A DNA stretch of 64,000 bases from Leptospira ryugenii (GTDB lineage Bacteria; Spirochaetota; Leptospiria; Leptospirales; Leptospiraceae). The position numbers were made by a program, and so were the translations under genes. Below are positions 1 to 8,359 of the stretch, one piece after another (within the stretch, counting starts at the first letter, position 1; the number at the start of each line of letters is the position of its first letter). The notes under the pieces are model-generated. The model was not told the DNA's origin and did no database searches. It was given only the letters and a program-made list of their open reading frames with translations. The stretch lies in contig NZ_BFBB01000008.1 in assembly GCF_003114855.1 (NCBI RefSeq), forward strand, positions 310,001 to 374,000. The letters are read 5' to 3'.

Positions 1-1
1 C

Positions 2-217
2 TTCAATCGCTATTTCCAAAAAACATTCTATGAATATCTGCGCGAAAAAAGGATCGAGAAAGCATTGGAGTATCTCTCGACTACTGATTGGACTGTACTT
101 AGAATCGGCATGGAAGTTGGTTACGAATCAAAATCAGCTTTTCTCAGAGCATTTCGCCAAATCAAATCTGTATCACCCAAGGAATATAAACAAAAACTCC
201 AAAGTCGCTCGATTTAG
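2..217 (+). CDS. AraC-family regulator, C-terminal HTH (truncated at window edge)
   Basis: The window opens inside a reading frame that reaches a stop at 215-217 and encodes the last 71 residues of an AraC/XylS DNA-binding domain. The second helix-turn-helix is visible as RIGMEVGYESKSAFLRAFRQ followed by SPKEYK, matching the family signature (G-Y/F-x-S-x-S-x-F-x-R-x-F-K-x-x-x-G-x-S-P). It resembles the end of the membrane-anchored AraC protein at 3147-4268, so the missing part may also hold membrane helices, but this is not visible. An ORF starting at an internal ATG near 30 runs in another frame and is spurious. Confidence 0.85.
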   Translation, partial: FNRYFQKTFYEYLREKRIEKALEYLSTTDWTVLRIGMEVGYESKSAFLRAFRQIKSVSPKEYKQKLQSRSI

Positions 218-223
218 TTCGCA

Positions 224-244
224 ATGCCATTGGTTCAATGGCAT
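224..244. terminator. Stem-loop between convergent AraC and SDR genes
   Basis: A perfect 9-bp inverted repeat, ATGCCATTG with loop GTT and CAATGGCAT, lies 7 bases after the AraC stop and 16 bases beyond the SDR stop. Downstream on the + strand comes AAAATTTTAGTTTTT, which is T-rich but not adjacent to the stem. A shared terminator between two convergent genes is the simplest reading. Confidence 0.5.
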
Positions 245-259
245 CCATTACCCAAAATT

Positions 260-1036
260 TTAGTTTTTGGGGCTCATTACTTTCTTCGTAATCTTTAGCC
301 CTATCTGAGTTGGCACAATTCTCGAGAGATTGGAAAGTATAAAGTTCCCGATAGGTCCTGTGATGATAGAGGCTTTTCGTTTCGACAAAGCATCTAGCGA
401 CTGTTTGACTGTATTTTCTGGAGTGTCTCGCTTTCCTACCGATGCCTCTTTCGCATTGACAACTTCAAAAAAATTGGTTTCTACGGGCCCAGGGCTTACA
501 TTTAAAAATTGAACACCAGTTTCTGAATATTCAGCCCAGAGCGCTTTCGTGAAAAACCGAACAAATGCTTTGGAAGCCGAATAGATTGCCATATAAGGTA
601 CGGGTTGGTAGCTTGCTGTACTCGCGATATTGATTACCGTACCTGTCTTTCTTTCCACCATTCCGGGGAGGAATAGATGCGTCAAATTGGCAAGACTAAC
701 GATATTCAGTATCATTTGGTCTTGGTTTTCGTTATAGGAACTTAAGTGGAAAGGACCATACGAGCCAAAGCCTGCGTTATTGACTAAAGTATGGATTTCA
801 ATTCCGCTCTTTTGAACGGCTTCAAATACAGTCTTTGCAGAATCAAGCTTTGAAAGATCTATTGCCAAAACCAAGCTTTTTGTCTCTGTACCCAAACTTT
901 CCTTAACCTTGTTTAAAGATGAGAGATTTCTAGAAACCAGGACCACATTGTACCCTCTTTTTGAAAATTCTAACACATAAGATTTACCGATCCCTGAAGA
1001 TGCTCCCGTTATCAATGCCCATTTTTCCTTTGACAT
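260..1036 (-). CDS. Short-chain dehydrogenase/reductase (SDR)
   Basis: This 258-residue cytoplasmic oxidoreductase has the classical SDR layout: the nucleotide-binding TGASSGIGKSY near residue 10, NNAGFGSYG near residue 87, the catalytic serine in NIASTASYQ and YSASKAFVRF carrying the Tyr-xxx-Lys pair. The substrate cannot be told from sequence. The YqjQ/DltE-like subgroup that acts on lipid or aldehyde substrates is likely because of the NxxSxxNLTHLFLPGM segment. It is divergent from the TetR gene at 1138. Two matching palindromes in the intervening 101 bases indicate repression by that regulator. Confidence 0.88.
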   Translation of the reverse strand: MSKEKWALITGASSGIGKSYVLEFSKRGYNVVLVSRNLSSLNKVKESLGTETKSLVLAIDLSKLDSAKTVFEAVQKSGIEIHTLVNNAGFGSYGPFHLSSYNENQDQMILNIVSLANLTHLFLPGMVERKTGTVINIASTASYQPVPYMAIYSASKAFVRFFTKALWAEYSETGVQFLNVSPGPVETNFFEVVNAKEASVGKRDTPENTVKQSLDALSKRKASIITGPIGNFILSNLSRIVPTQIGLKITKKVMSPKN

Positions 1037-1056
1037 AAGTACCTACCTTTCTATTC

Positions 1057-1118
1057 TATTTCAGATACATGGATGTATCCGAATTTTATCCAAATATTTC
1101 AGATACACCAATGTATCT
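1057..1118. promoter_or_regulatory. Twin TetR-type operator in a divergent promoter
   Basis: Two copies of a 23-bp element, at 1057-1079 and 1095-1117, differ at only three central bases. Each contains an inverted repeat of the form GATACAyNNATGTATC (perfect arms GATACAT/ATGTATC at 1064-1079; arms AGATACA/TGTATCT at 1101-1118). The copies are 38 bp apart, between the divergent SDR and TetR genes. This is the usual arrangement for an autoregulated TetR repressor that also controls its divergent neighbour. Confidence 0.8.
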
Positions 1119-1137
1119 CAAGTAAAAAAAGGATTTT

Positions 1138-1740
1138 ATGAAAAGAAAAGAAAGCCAGCAACTTACTGTTTCCCGAATCTTAGAATCAGCGGAAAAAAAT
1201 TTCGCAGACTACGGATTCCATGCTGCAAGTGTAGAAACGATCACCATGGAAGCAGGATACTCCAGAGGCGCGTTTTATTCAAATTTTGAGAGCAAAGAGG
1301 ATCTTTTTTTGAAATTGGTGGAAAGCCGGATGGATCAAATCTTAATGGAACTTGATTTGATCTTAACTACAGAGCTTCCACCAAATCAAAAACTAGACCA
1401 TATCCGCACCTATTACCGAAAAAATGCTCAGAACCCAAAGTTTGCTCTGATCATGAGTGAATTTTTCCAGCTCGCTATTCGTTCTCACGAAATCAAAGAA
1501 AAAATAAGAAAGATCAATCGAGTGTACAATCAAAAACTTGCCTCTATCGTGGATCATATTTTCAATGATAGCAAAGAAAAACCTGCTTTAAGTTCATATG
1601 AGATCACTGTCATGTTACTGTCTTTAGGTGAAGGATTGATGTTACAACATCTATCCGATCCTAAAAAATTCAATGATGCGGCAATTTCAAAAACCATCGA
1701 CTTTGCATTTGATCGTTTGATTCAGATTCATTTTTCTTAA
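1138..1740 (+). CDS. TetR/AcrR-family transcriptional regulator
   Basis: This 200-residue protein has an N-terminal TetR HTH: ILESAEKNFADYGFHAASVETITMEAGYSRGAFYSNFESKEDLF, residues about 13-57 (only family landmarks are cited: the GYSRGAFYSNF recognition helix and KEDLF). The rest is a helical ligand-binding domain of no recognisable specificity. The ATG follows an AAAAAAAGGATTTT ribosome-binding region. It is divergent from the SDR oxidoreductase, and two palindromic sites lie between them. The likely role is repression of both genes, with induction by the SDR substrate or a related compound; that is inference. Confidence 0.88.
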   Translation: MKRKESQQLTVSRILESAEKNFADYGFHAASVETITMEAGYSRGAFYSNFESKEDLFLKLVESRMDQILMELDLILTTELPPNQKLDHIRTYYRKNAQNPKFALIMSEFFQLAIRSHEIKEKIRKINRVYNQKLASIVDHIFNDSKEKPALSSYEITVMLLSLGEGLMLQHLSDPKKFNDAAISKTIDFAFDRLIQIHFS

Positions 1741-1836
1741 TCAAAACTTTCATAACGAATGATTCCTAATTTACAGATCATAAGGAGAAACTATCTTTTG
1801 TTTAGAATTCGGTAGTACGAAAGAAAGGAATAGATC

Positions 1837-2505
1837 TTGAATAAAAGACTTACATACGAAGAGAGAAAACTTTCCATCATTCAAGCTGCCCTTCCCTTAT
1901 TTGCGGAAAAAGGATTGGATGGAACTAAAACAAGAGAATTGGCGAAAGCAGCAAAAGTAACAGATGCGCTCATATACAAAATTTTCCCAACCAAAGAATT
2001 GCTGTTTCAAGGCGTACTCGAATATACCTTGGCCATCAAAGAATCCGGCTGGAATGAAATAGCAGAAAATAAAAAGGGATTTAATTTCCTGGCAAGTTTG
2101 ATAGATCTCTTTCTCAGTGAGTGTTTAAGCACAAATAGAAATCCAGACTTAGAATATGCGCATAAATTGGTTCTAAAAAGTTTAACAACCGATGGCAAAT
2201 TTGCAAAACGATATTTTACAGAAAAGATGTCAGCCTTGGAAGAGATCATCAGCGAATCTTATGAAATTGCATGGAAAAATGGTGAGCTAGAAGAGAAGCA
2301 TATGGATGCAAAAAGGCAAAATGGCTGGATTGTTCACCATCTGTTGATCGCCTTTTCCATTTTTAATTTTTCCTCACCATCTCTTAGCCTGTACAAAGTA
2401 TCCAAATCAAAATTAAAACAGGATACATTATTGTTTGTTTTGCGAGGCATTGGATTCAAAGATGCAATCCTCCACAAGCACTTCGGAAAAAAAATCTCGA
2501 AGTGA
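1837..2505 (+). CDS. TetR-family transcriptional regulator (TTG start)
   Basis: This 222-residue protein has the TetR HTH near residues 10-55 (AALPLFAEKGLDGTKTRELA, then KVTDALIYKIFPTKELLF). Translation appears to start at TTG 1837, 6 bases after an AAAGGAA ribosome-binding site; no in-frame ATG precedes the HTH. The ligand domain is not assignable. It is convergent, with a 4-base gap, to the secreted-protein gene at 2510-3052, whose promoter carries a perfect 28-bp palindrome. That gene is a plausible target of this regulator. Confidence 0.85.
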   Translation: MNKRLTYEERKLSIIQAALPLFAEKGLDGTKTRELAKAAKVTDALIYKIFPTKELLFQGVLEYTLAIKESGWNEIAENKKGFNFLASLIDLFLSECLSTNRNPDLEYAHKLVLKSLTTDGKFAKRYFTEKMSALEEIISESYEIAWKNGELEEKHMDAKRQNGWIVHHLLIAFSIFNFSSPSLSLYKVSKSKLKQDTLLFVLRGIGFKDAILHKHFGKKISK

Positions 2506-2509
2506 AAGA

Positions 2510-3052
2510 CTACCCTTCCAGGTCTTGCGTAATGATCTCAGAGGCTTGTCTCAACATCCCTTCCAAATCCTTTTTAACAAATAGATTAAAGATCCCACGA
2601 GCGAATGTGTTTTTTAAATAAACGCGATACGTCCAATGCACCGCTGTTGCTCCCGATTCTGTATCAGAAAAAATCCATTCACCTTCGATACGATTGGCTA
2701 AAAATCGTAAGGGAGATGTAAATGATTCGATATGATAGGAAAAATCATGTGAAGGATTCACCTGATCTAGTGTTTCAATTGCTGTATCCCCGTCTTCAAA
2801 TTCAACTTTCCTTGTGAGACCAGCCTTAATCCATTTTTCAGTTTCATTTGTGCTCTTGATACCAGGCAATCGACCGTATGGTCTAAAAATTTTCGAAAGT
2901 TCTATGGGAACGATCCTTTCAAAAGCGACCTGTTTCTTGGTTTTGATTTGAAACGGTACTTTGATCTCTACAATATTATCCTCTGCTGATGCAAAGATGG
3001 TAAGGGGAAAGATCAAAATCAGACTTAGAATAAAGATAGAGTAAGATTTCAT
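2510..3052 (-). CDS. Secreted SRPBCC-like (polyketide cyclase/START fold) protein
   Basis: The protein has about 180 residues with a signal peptide (MKSYSIFILSLILIFPLTIF, then ASAED). The mature part ends in GATAVHWTYRVYLKN followed by LEGMLRQASEII, typical of the SRPBCC/polyketide-cyclase-like fold, which binds hydrophobic ligands. I chose ATG 3052 rather than the in-frame ATG at 3067 because GGAGG sits 8 bases upstream of 3052, and 3067 falls inside a 28-bp palindrome. The protein probably acts in the periplasm. Its function is unknown, and regulation by a TetR protein is likely. Confidence 0.7.
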   Translation of the reverse strand: MKSYSIFILSLILIFPLTIFASAEDNIVEIKVPFQIKTKKQVAFERIVPIELSKIFRPYGRLPGIKSTNETEKWIKAGLTRKVEFEDGDTAIETLDQVNPSHDFSYHIESFTSPLRFLANRIEGEWIFSDTESGATAVHWTYRVYLKNTFARGIFNLFVKKDLEGMLRQASEIITQDLEG

Positions 3053-3065
3053 TTTAGTAGCCTCC

Positions 3066-3093
3066 ATTAGTTAGTAAGTATTTACTAACTAAT
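3066..3093. promoter_or_regulatory. Perfect 28-bp palindromic operator
   Basis: Arms of 12 bp (ATTAGTTAGTAA and TTACTAACTAAT) flank GTAT with no mismatch. The element lies just upstream of the ribosome-binding site of the secreted SRPBCC-like gene, where a repressor would block transcription. The size and symmetry suit a TetR dimer pair; the TetR at 1837-2505 is the nearest candidate. Confidence 0.75.
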
Positions 3094-3146
3094 GGACTTT
3101 TTTGTCAATAGGAATTTTCTCTAGAAATTTCGGTTTTAGGCGAGGT

Positions 3147-4268
3147 TCAAGTACGCTTTTGGTTTGGGACAGAGTGTCGTTCTCTGAATTCACTGGGAGT
3201 GCAACCTACCTCTTCTCGGAAGGCACGGAGAAAACTTGTTTTTGAATTGAATCCAGCATCAAGACCGATGCGTAGGATCGGATGATCCGTTTGAATGAGT
3301 AACTCCTTTGAATTTTGGATTCGATACTCTCTAATAAGCTCTAAAAAACTTTTATGGAAGTAACGATTGATAACTTGGGATACCGTTTGGTGATTTGTTT
3401 TTAGGTATTTGGCGATCAAGTCCAAACTAAGATCAGCGTCCTTGTACATTTCTTTATCGTCTAACAGACTTACAATCTGTTTTCCCATTTCATCCAATTG
3501 ATTCTGGGACAAAAATGATTTTTTGTATTTTAGTTCTTTGTTTGGTTCTGACAAATCAACATTTGCAACAGGCCGATCCAGATTCGATTCAGAATAAAAT
3601 CGAAACCAAGCAAAGCCTAGCACCCAAATCGCGATGGCTATGTTTGTAACAGTATCAACTCTCCTGTCTTCTACGAATACATAAAAGATACAAACAAATA
3701 AGAAGACAATGGAAGAGGTTCGAAGATAGTTCTGAAATAATTTTACCTCTTGCAAAGATTCCTTGGGAAATTCATCTTCAAAGTCTTTCAATCTGAAATA
3801 AACGCGGCCAAAGGAGATGGCATTTGAAAAAACGGCAAACAAACTCATAAATGTGCATTCAGGATGAGGAGCAATCAGATCCGCTCGGATAAAGGCTAAT
3901 TTATCGGCTGAACTTTGTAGGAAAAATGGAAATGAATAGATAAGAATGCCTACCGGAACCAAAAAAGGTATCAATTCTCCCCAAAAGTCTTTTGGGTAAC
4001 CAAGGTGTGCGCGAATCGCTATCCCGAATGTCGGTCCAATCAGAGCACCCAATAAAAAACCTAATCTTGCCATATGAGGAAACTCTAAAGCCAGCCCATT
4101 CAAATATAGTATCGAGAAGCCGAACACCAAAGATAGGATCAGAAACGAAATTGCCATTGGAACCGAACCTACCTTCCAATCACTCAAACGAAGGTAATAA
4201 ACAAATAGAAGCAAAGATTGGAATAAGCCAAATCCGAGAAATATAGAAATAAATAGAGGAGGTATCAT
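3147..4268 (-). CDS. Membrane-anchored AraC-family regulator (7TM-type sensor)
   Basis: This 373-residue protein has about seven hydrophobic helices in residues 1-225 (beginning MIPPLFISIFLGFGLFQSLL) and a C-terminal AraC HTH pair in about residues 265-365 (LDLIAKYLKTNHQTVSQVIN, then ILRIGLDAGFNSKTSFLRAF and TPSEFRE). This architecture is common in Leptospira and Bacteroidetes and suggests a membrane sensor coupled directly to DNA binding. The ligand is unknown. It is divergent from the outer-membrane protein gene at 4351, a candidate target, and a near-perfect 16-bp palindrome lies between them. Confidence 0.85.
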   Translation of the reverse strand: MIPPLFISIFLGFGLFQSLLLFVYYLRLSDWKVGSVPMAISFLILSLVFGFSILYLNGLALEFPHMARLGFLLGALIGPTFGIAIRAHLGYPKDFWGELIPFLVPVGILIYSFPFFLQSSADKLAFIRADLIAPHPECTFMSLFAVFSNAISFGRVYFRLKDFEDEFPKESLQEVKLFQNYLRTSSIVFLFVCIFYVFVEDRRVDTVTNIAIAIWVLGFAWFRFYSESNLDRPVANVDLSEPNKELKYKKSFLSQNQLDEMGKQIVSLLDDKEMYKDADLSLDLIAKYLKTNHQTVSQVINRYFHKSFLELIREYRIQNSKELLIQTDHPILRIGLDAGFNSKTSFLRAFREEVGCTPSEFRERHSVPNQKRT

Positions 4269-4281
4269 GAATTAATTGGTT

Positions 4282-4297
4282 CCATCCGATCGGGTGG
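4282..4297. promoter_or_regulatory. Imperfect 16-bp palindrome between divergent genes
   Basis: CCATCCGATCGGGTGG is symmetrical at 7 of 8 paired positions. It sits 14 bases upstream of the membrane AraC regulator gene and 54 bases upstream of the barrel-protein gene. It could be an operator, although AraC proteins more often bind direct repeats. Confidence 0.3.
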
Positions 4298-4350
4298 TGC
4301 GACAGCGATTCTTGTTTGGGCTAAACTGGAGGCTATAACAAGGAGAATCT

Positions 4351-5118
4351 ATGTCAAGAATCTTTACACTTTCGCTTTTCTCACTATTGCTTGTGGCACA
4401 AACTCAATCTCTCTTTTCCGATTCGATTTCGGTCCAGAGTGGTTTAAGCCAACCGTTGATAGGAGGATGGAATATTGCTGGGACATATTATGGAGAAAAG
4501 TTTTTATTCGGTTATTCCCACGGCTCCAATCTGAATTTTGACGCGAGAAACGGGGCTGCACTTACTCCCGATGAAAAAGCACAGAAACTAAAAATCAACC
4601 TTCCCTACACAACTGGATTCAGTTTTGGTTACCTTTTTACACCTAACTTAGATTTGAGGCTGGAGTTTAAAGAACATTTTTATAGAGTGCAGTCTGAAAA
4701 TGGTTTAGATGATTTATTTTTATCTCAATCAATAGGATTGCGAACTGATGTTCCTCTTCTAGGAAATGAAGCAGAGGTTTGGCTACCCAGACAAAATCCT
4801 AACAAAGATTTTGTGGAAGCTACAGTCGAAAAAGCAATTGCTTCAGAACTAATTTATGGAGCAAAATATATAACTCCAGGAAGCACTCATAGATACCGCA
4901 CTCGATCGGTAGGACTAGGTCTGTACTACCGATACTTTCCAATGGGAGGCAAGGAAGGACTTATGTTAGAACCATCGATTCGATTTTGGCCAAATGTATG
5001 GGCAGATTCCCCAGAAAAAGTTGCCTTTGAGAGCCAATTTGGTTTATTAGGAATTCATAAAGCACATGACCAAGGTTTATTTTTCAATGTTTCTTTAGGA
5101 TATATGAAATCTTTCTAA
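4351..5118 (+). CDS. Predicted outer-membrane beta-barrel protein
   Basis: This 255-residue protein has an N-terminal signal peptide (SRIFTLSLFSLLLVAQTQSL, mature part near residue 24) and alternating amphipathic segments rich in aromatic and glycine residues, such as TTGFSFGYLF, SVGLGLYYRYFPMGG and LFFNVSLGYMKSF. The last ends in Phe, as is usual for outer-membrane barrels. AAGGAG precedes the ATG by 6 bases. No family is recognised. It is followed by a strong rho-independent terminator, and an AraC regulator is divergent to it. Confidence 0.6.
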   Translation: MSRIFTLSLFSLLLVAQTQSLFSDSISVQSGLSQPLIGGWNIAGTYYGEKFLFGYSHGSNLNFDARNGAALTPDEKAQKLKINLPYTTGFSFGYLFTPNLDLRLEFKEHFYRVQSENGLDDLFLSQSIGLRTDVPLLGNEAEVWLPRQNPNKDFVEATVEKAIASELIYGAKYITPGSTHRYRTRSVGLGLYYRYFPMGGKEGLMLEPSIRFWPNVWADSPEKVAFESQFGLLGIHKAHDQGLFFNVSLGYMKSF

Positions 5119-5125
5119 CTCTATT

Positions 5126-5180
5126 ATTTTATCCCACAATGCGAACAGTCTATAGTGGGATAAAATTCCTTCTTTTTTTT
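5126..5180 (+). terminator. Rho-independent terminator
   Basis: A 12-bp perfect stem (ATTTTATCCCAC at 5126-5137, GTGGGATAAAAT at 5155-5166) with a 17-base loop is followed by TCCTTC and eight T residues ending at 5180. It starts 8 bases after the stop of the barrel-protein gene and ends only 18 bases before the chrA start. Confidence 0.82.
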
Positions 5181-5197
5181 GTGTGGATGTATTGTTT

Positions 5198-6367
5198 ATG
5201 AAGTATACAGAAATTTTATTCACAGCACTAAGACTAGGACTCACTTCTTTTGGAGGTCCGATCGCACATTTAGCATACTTCCGAGAGGTTTATGTCCAAA
5301 GAAAAAAGTGGATTTCAGAATCAGATTATTTGGATCTAATATCTCTCTGCCAAGTGTTGCCTGGTCCTGCAAGCTCTCAGGTGGGCTTAGCCATTGGGTT
5401 TATCAGAGGAGGTTACTTGGGATCTATCTTAGCTTGGATAGGATTTACCCTTCCCTCTGCTCTGTTCTTGTGTCTCTGTGCTATGGGAATCAATTCCTTT
5501 GCCTCTTTTTTACCGCCATTATTCATCCACAGTCTTAAAGTCGGGTCTGTTGCAGTCATACTACAAGCAATTGTGAACATGTCCAAACAAACATTCGGTG
5601 ATCATATTCGCATAATAATCGCTTTGTGTTCTTCAATTTTACTCTGGCTTGTGCAGATTCCCTTCCTCCCTATGCTTTTAATTTTTCTCTCGGGTTTTTG
5701 TGGATACTATTTTGGTCCGCAGACTTCTTCAGAGTCGAATAAAACAGAATCGATCTCTTTTAAGCAAAATAGTCTTTTCTTTTTTCTCATATTAACTGCG
5801 ATTTTCTTTCTCCTAATGGCGATTGGAAATGGTGATCCACTGCTATCCGTCTTAAGTTTGTTTTATCGAACTGGTTTTTTAGTTTTTGGTGGTGGTCATG
5901 TTGTCCTACCTTTACTCCAGGATGAATTGGTCTCAAACGGATTGCTGACAAAAGACCTTTTTCTCGCGGGCTACGGTTTAGCAAATATCGTCCCAGGTCC
6001 TTTATTTTCTTTCAGTGCATTTGTGGGGTTCTTGGTACCAACCAAAATCAATTCCTGGCTCTCTGCAACGCTCTGCACAGTCTTCCTATTCATCCCATCC
6101 TTTCTTCTCATTTGGGGGACTTTGCCAAATTGGGAAAAAATCAAATCAATTGATTCGGTGAAGAGAATGCTATATTGGATCAATGCATCCGTCTTGGGAT
6201 TTCTAATTGCTGCACTTTACGATCCAATCTGGAAACAAACAATAGAATCAAACTTGGATATTTCGATTGCTACCTTGGGGTTTGTATTTCTGGAACAACT
6301 TAAATTCCCAAGTTGGCTTGTAGTACTGAGTATTGTTATGATTTACAACCTACAGTCGATCTTATAG
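5198..6367 (+). CDS. chrA: ChrA-type chromate ion transporter
   Basis: This 389-residue inner-membrane protein shows the duplicated CHR domain. The first half has SFGGPIAHLAYFREVYVQRK and LCQVLPGPASSQVGLAIGF. The second has FGGGHVVLPLL and GLANIVPGPLFSFSAFVGF. Both PGP motifs are intact, so this is the long, fused form. ChrA proteins export chromate by proton antiport, but many relatives have unproven substrates. I chose ATG 5198; GTG 5183 in frame would add five residues and has no better ribosome-binding site. The upstream terminator leaves almost no room for a separate promoter. Confidence 0.9.
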   Translation: MKYTEILFTALRLGLTSFGGPIAHLAYFREVYVQRKKWISESDYLDLISLCQVLPGPASSQVGLAIGFIRGGYLGSILAWIGFTLPSALFLCLCAMGINSFASFLPPLFIHSLKVGSVAVILQAIVNMSKQTFGDHIRIIIALCSSILLWLVQIPFLPMLLIFLSGFCGYYFGPQTSSESNKTESISFKQNSLFFFLILTAIFFLLMAIGNGDPLLSVLSLFYRTGFLVFGGGHVVLPLLQDELVSNGLLTKDLFLAGYGLANIVPGPLFSFSAFVGFLVPTKINSWLSATLCTVFLFIPSFLLIWGTLPNWEKIKSIDSVKRMLYWINASVLGFLIAALYDPIWKQTIESNLDISIATLGFVFLEQLKFPSWLVVLSIVMIYNLQSIL

Positions 6368-6515
6368 GTCTCAAAAAAGCCTTTTCTAAAAGACAAAAAC
6401 GGCAGATTTGGAAAATTATGTCAAATTTACCACCAAATATCCGTTATATTTCGGAATAAAGACTAGGCCTGAATCTCATTGACAAAAATGGCTTTTATGG
6501 AAGTATTTCAGATAG

Positions 6516-8357
6516 ATGCAAAGTGAATATATATTAGGCATATCCGCCTATTACCATGACAGTGCCGCCTGTCTGATCAAGGATGGAGAAATTCTTGCAG
6601 CCGCCCAGGAAGAACGATTTACCAGAAAAAAACATGATTCTCGGTTTCCTAAAAATGCTATCTTATACTGTCTCAGCGAAGCAAATATATCCGTAGATGA
6701 TCTAGACTGCGTCGTTTTTTATGACAAACCTCTCGTAAAATTTGAAAGGCTATTGGAGACCTATCTCTCCTATGCCCCGAAGGGTTTACTTTCATTTTTT
6801 GCTGCTATGCCAGTCTGGCTGAAAGAGAAACTCTTTCTTAAGAGTACGCTCAAAAAAGAATTCTCTGCACTCTCTGCTCATAAAAAATCCCCTAAACTAC
6901 TATTCACCGAACACCACCAAGCACACGCTGCCTCCACTTTTTTTGTGAGCCCATACGAAAAGGCTATCGTACTTTGTCTGGATGGCGTAGGTGAATGGGC
7001 GACTACATCAGCTTGGATTGGAGATGGCAATCGGTTAAAACCATTGTGGGAGATTGACTTTCCTCATTCTATTGGTTTGTTGTACTCGGCCTTCACATAC
7101 TATACGGGATTCAAGGTAAATTCTGGTGAATACAAAGTTATGGGACTTGCCCCTTATGGTGAGCCAAAGTATGTAGATCTTATTTACAAACACTTAATCG
7201 ATCTAAAAGAAGACGGAACCTTTCGATTGAATATGGATTACTTCAACTATGCTCAGGGACTAACCATGACAAATGAGAAGTTCCATAAGCTGTTTGGTGG
7301 CCCTCCAAGAAAAAGTGAATCTACCTTAACTCAAAAAGAGATGGATTTGGCTCGTTCTGTCCAAGAAGTCACTGAAGAAGTGATGTTACGATTAGCTAAG
7401 ACCGCCAAAAAAGAAACAGGTATAAACAACATATGTTTGTCAGGTGGTGTTGCACTCAATTGTGTTGCCAACGGAAAGATATTAAAGGCCGGTATTTTTA
7501 ATGAGGTCTTTATCCAACCAGCCGCAGGGGATGCTGGCGGAGCATTAGGAGCTGCTTTGGCTGCTTATTATGAATATAAAAATAAGCCAAGAAAGGTAAA
7601 TCCATTGGATGCAATGAAGGGTTCCTATCTTGGTCCAAAATATTCAAATGACGAGATTAAAAAGAGATTAGATTCTGCAGGCGCAAAATATACATTATAC
7701 GACTCTGACACATTGCACGATCAACTTTCCAAAATCCTTGCCGAAGGTAACGTTGTAGGTTATTTTCAGGGAAGAATGGAATTTGGACCTAGAGCTCTCG
7801 GAGGTCGCTCCATCATAGGTGACCCTCGAAACCAAAAGATGCAGTCAGTCATGAATCTCAAAATTAAATACAGAGAAAGTTTTAGGCCTTTTGCTCCGGC
7901 AGTTTTGGCTGAGCATGTATCGGATTATTTTGATATCAAATCAAAAAGTCCATATATGCTTATCGTTGCAGATGTTTTAGAAAAACACCGCATTCAAATG
8001 ACTGAAGAGCAACAAAAACTATTTGGCATTGAAAAACTCAATGTACCTAGATCTTCCCTACCCGCAATTACTCATGTGGATTATTCAGCCCGCATCCAAA
8101 CAGTGCACAAAGAGACAAACCCTAAGTTCTATTCTCTCTTAACAAAGTTTCATCAATTGACTGGATGCCCTGTTTTAGTGAACACATCCTTTAATGTTCG
8201 CGGAGAGCCAATCGTATCCACACCTGAAGACGCTTACCGTTGTTTTATGAGAACTGAAATGGATTATCTCGTCTTAGAAGACTGTTTGCTATCTAAGAAA
8301 GACCAGCCTGAAGTTGAAAAAGATGATTCTTGGAAAAATGAATTTGAATTGGATTGA
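6516..8357 (+). CDS. NodU/CmcH-family carbamoyltransferase
   Basis: This 613-residue enzyme transfers a carbamoyl group from carbamoyl phosphate through a carbamoyl-adenylate. The N-terminal ASKHA-like domain begins ILGISAYYHDSAACLI, has HHQAHAAST with metal-binding histidines near residue 135, LCLDGVGEWATTS, LSGGVALNCVANGK and QPAAGDAGGALGAAL. The C-terminal YrdC-like domain has GYFQGRMEFGPRALGGRSI and ESFRPFAPAVL, then VNTSFNVRGEPIVSTPEDA. The acceptor is unknown. It overlaps or abuts the SxtJ-like and DUF5989 genes downstream. TTGACA at 6479-6484 may be a -35 box, but no good -10 box was found. Confidence 0.93.
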   Translation: MQSEYILGISAYYHDSAACLIKDGEILAAAQEERFTRKKHDSRFPKNAILYCLSEANISVDDLDCVVFYDKPLVKFERLLETYLSYAPKGLLSFFAAMPVWLKEKLFLKSTLKKEFSALSAHKKSPKLLFTEHHQAHAASTFFVSPYEKAIVLCLDGVGEWATTSAWIGDGNRLKPLWEIDFPHSIGLLYSAFTYYTGFKVNSGEYKVMGLAPYGEPKYVDLIYKHLIDLKEDGTFRLNMDYFNYAQGLTMTNEKFHKLFGGPPRKSESTLTQKEMDLARSVQEVTEEVMLRLAKTAKKETGINNICLSGGVALNCVANGKILKAGIFNEVFIQPAAGDAGGALGAALAAYYEYKNKPRKVNPLDAMKGSYLGPKYSNDEIKKRLDSAGAKYTLYDSDTLHDQLSKILAEGNVVGYFQGRMEFGPRALGGRSIIGDPRNQKMQSVMNLKIKYRESFRPFAPAVLAEHVSDYFDIKSKSPYMLIVADVLEKHRIQMTEEQQKLFGIEKLNVPRSSLPAITHVDYSARIQTVHKETNPKFYSLLTKFHQLTGCPVLVNTSFNVRGEPIVSTPEDAYRCFMRTEMDYLVLEDCLLSKKDQPEVEKDDSWKNEFELD

Positions 8358-8359
8358 TT

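Noticed and set aside
4316..4339. TTGTTT and TATAAC as a promoter for the barrel-protein gene
   Set aside because: The -10 box would place the transcription start inside or after the AAGGAG ribosome-binding site, so the site could not work in that transcript.
6421..6450. Short match (AATTATGTC) shared by the regions upstream of the carbamoyltransferase and DegT genes
   Set aside because: Nine AT-rich bases are expected by chance in a window of this size.
6479..6509. TTGACA as a promoter for the carbamoyltransferase gene
   Set aside because: No acceptable -10 box at 16-18 bases; the best (GTATTT) would give an almost leaderless mRNA. Mentioned in the gene entry but not called as a promoter.
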